Shown: piece after piece, positions 4,954-5,859 of the stretch | Layout: the number at the start of each line of letters is the position of its first letter | Numbering within the stretch: the stretch's first letter is position 1 | Source: Muribaculaceae bacterium | GTDB taxonomy: Bacteria; Bacteroidota; Bacteroidia; Bacteroidales; Muribaculaceae | Length of the DNA: 5,859 nt | Direction of reading: 5' to 3' | Assembly (NCBI GenBank): GCA_021443235.1 | Contig: JABUUJ010000006.1 | Span: 21,076 to 26,934 of the forward strand | Notes under the pieces: generated by a model | The model's database searches: none | Told to the model about the DNA's origin: nothing | What the model saw: only the letters and a program-made list of their open reading frames with translations | Position numbers and translations under genes: made by a program

Positions 4954-5837
4954 GCGGCGCCAAGGATGATGTTGATGATGGCGTTCACGTCGCCAATGTC
5001 AACCGAGCCGTCATTGTTGACGTCGGCGCGGCCCTCATACTTGCTTGCGGGCTCTGAGCCCAGGATCACGTTGATGCAGCAGTTCGCGTCGGCGATATCC
5101 ACCGAGCCGTCGCCGTTCACGTCGCCCTTGACGGGCTCATCGCCGCCACCGCAGTCGGTGTAGGTATAAACGCGGATGCCGTGCACATAGAGCGTCTTGC
5201 CATTGTTGGTGAACAGTGCGGTCACCTTCGTTCCCTTGGGCGAGGCGATGGTGGTGTAGGGCGCGTTGGCGTTCTTGTAACTCTGCACGTTGTTGAACTG
5301 GAACTGGTAGGCGCTGGCAAGGGGCTTAATCCATGAGCCAAGGCTCATCCAGGTCTTCACCACGGCGCAGTCGACGGGCTTCACCCAGTCGCCCATGCCG
5401 GCCTTGAGGCCCACGACGATGCAGTCTTTCTCGCACGACAGATACACGTCCATCTGGGCGCAGTCGGGCAGCCACATCATGAAGCCGCCGCCGTTGGGGT
5501 TGTCAAGTCCTGCTCCCGACGAACTGCTGCTGGGGTTGAGCACGATAGCGCCAAACTTAGCGCCCTCGCCGCCTTCCTCGCCCGAGGCGTTGTAGCCAGG
5601 CACCTCGGGGTCGGCCCAGGGCTCGGGATACTGATAGGACTCGTCCTCATATCCGCAGGGCTGCAGCTGGATTTTGAACTTTGACCCGAAGCCAACGTAC
5701 TTGTCGATTTTTTCTTGGGTGTCAAACCACAGCCAGCCGTCGGCATCGACGTCGGCCTTGTCAAAGTAGTTGTAGGTTTGTGCCATGCCGCCCATCATCA
5801 TGCAGGCAGCGGCCATAGTAAAGATAAATCGTTTCAT
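4950..5837 (-). CDS. Secreted protein of unknown fold with C-terminal dockerin
   Basis: Exported 295-aa protein. Residues 1-19 (MKRFIFTMAAACMMMGGMA) form a signal peptide before QTYNYF. The mature N-terminal part (20 to about 228) is a domain I do not recognise. It opens with an acidic DADGWLWFDTQEKIDKYVGF stretch, has a flexible Ser/Gly/Glu segment (84-118), six cysteines, and beta-type sequence ending in TLYVHGIRVYTYT. This could be a carbohydrate- or protein-binding beta-sandwich, but that is a guess. After a CGGGDEP linker, two dockerin calcium loops follow (239-250 and 272-283). There is no catalytic motif that I recognise. It is first in the visible operon and overlaps the M6 protease gene by 4 bp. 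The ATG at 5837 is set by the signal peptide; no Shine-Dalgarno is visible. It lacks the sorting-type tail of its two neighbours. Confidence 0.85.
   Translation of the reverse strand: MKRFIFTMAAACMMMGGMAQTYNYFDKADVDADGWLWFDTQEKIDKYVGFGSKFKIQLQPCGYEDESYQYPEPWADPEVPGYNASGEEGGEGAKFGAIVLNPSSSSSGAGLDNPNGGGFMMWLPDCAQMDVYLSCEKDCIVVGLKAGMGDWVKPVDCAVVKTWMSLGSWIKPLASAYQFQFNNVQSYKNANAPYTTIASPKGTKVTALFTNNGKTLYVHGIRVYTYTDCGGGDEPVKGDVNGDGSVDIADANCCINVILGSEPASKYEGRADVNNDGSVDIGDVNAIINIILGAA
4959..5123 (-). other. Two-repeat (type I-like) dockerin domain
   Basis: Loop 1 has calcium ligands at Asp239, Asn241, Asp243, Ser245, Asp247 and Asp250; loop 2 at Asp272, Asn274, Asp276, Ser278, Asp280 and Asp283. Each is an F-hand: a loop followed by a helix ending INVILG or INIILG. 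The two 22-residue repeats are identical at 16 positions and are joined by an 11-residue linker. Classical dockerins bind cohesins on scaffold proteins; no cohesin is seen in this window. Confidence 0.9.
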
Positions 5838-5859
5838 AGAATCTAATATTTTAATACTT
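5838..5859 (-). promoter_or_regulatory. AT-rich leader of the secreted-protein operon (cut by window edge)
   Basis: Only 22 bases upstream of the dockerin gene are visible. On the - strand they read AAGTATTAAAATATTAGATT followed by CT and the ATG. The stretch is AT-rich and has no Shine-Dalgarno, consistent with Bacteroidetes initiation. No complete -33/-7 promoter can be assigned; the promoter, or a further upstream gene, lies outside. Confidence 0.35.

Noticed and set aside
4466..4963. - strand frame of 165 codons overlapping the start of the protease gene
   Set aside because: Its product is rich in Arg, His and Gln, typical of a shifted GC-rich frame; the protease frame has a signal peptide and M6 motifs.
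3709..5163. Stop-free + strand frame of 484 codons opposite the protease and dockerin genes
   Set aside because: It is antisense to two well-supported genes, its translation is dominated by Val, Ala, His, Gly and Arg without domain features, and GC-rich codon use on the other strand explains the lack of stops.

Overview
The window looks like chromosomal DNA of a gut-type Bacteroidales bacterium. The evidence is a Bacteroidetes-style leucyl-tRNA synthetase, secreted proteins of the kind common in Prevotellaceae and Muribaculaceae (M6 peptidase, leucine-rich repeats, dockerin, short C-terminal tails), start sites without Shine-Dalgarno sequences, and C/G-rich intergenic repeats. Coding regions are GC-rich and the gaps are AT-rich. 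I cannot name a genus.

Left part, + strand (1-1976): the 3' half of leuS (452 codons, truncated by the window edge), then 26 bp later a complete rdgB (196 aa). Both are core housekeeping genes and are probably co-transcribed. A small perfect hairpin covers the end of the leuS stop codon and most of the gap.

Middle (1977-2179): a repeat-dense 203-bp junction between convergent gene sets. In order it holds a perfect two-copy 20-bp tandem repeat (four GTTCAAC words, exactly 10 bp apart), a C/G-rich element, a 14-bp perfect hairpin that is the likely terminator, and a second C/G-rich element in opposite orientation ending at the LRR gene's stop codons.

Right part, - strand (5837 down to 2180): a compact three-gene unit of exported proteins. 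In transcription order these are a 295-aa protein of unknown fold ending in a two-repeat dockerin, an M6-type zinc metalloprotease (475 aa) whose start overlaps the dockerin gene's stop as ATGATGA, and a 437-aa leucine-rich repeat protein 32 bp further on. All three have signal peptides. The protease and the LRR protein end in short tails resembling type IX secretion sorting tails, whereas the first protein ends in the dockerin. The unit could encode cell-surface or secreted proteins that act together on an external substrate. That is inference from gene order and domains; nothing in the sequence names the substrate.

I see no RNA genes, CRISPR array, transposase or frameshifted gene. No feature here is clearly a new defence or mobile system. 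The most notable points are the secreted dockerin/protease/LRR operon and the layered repeat structure at the convergent junction.
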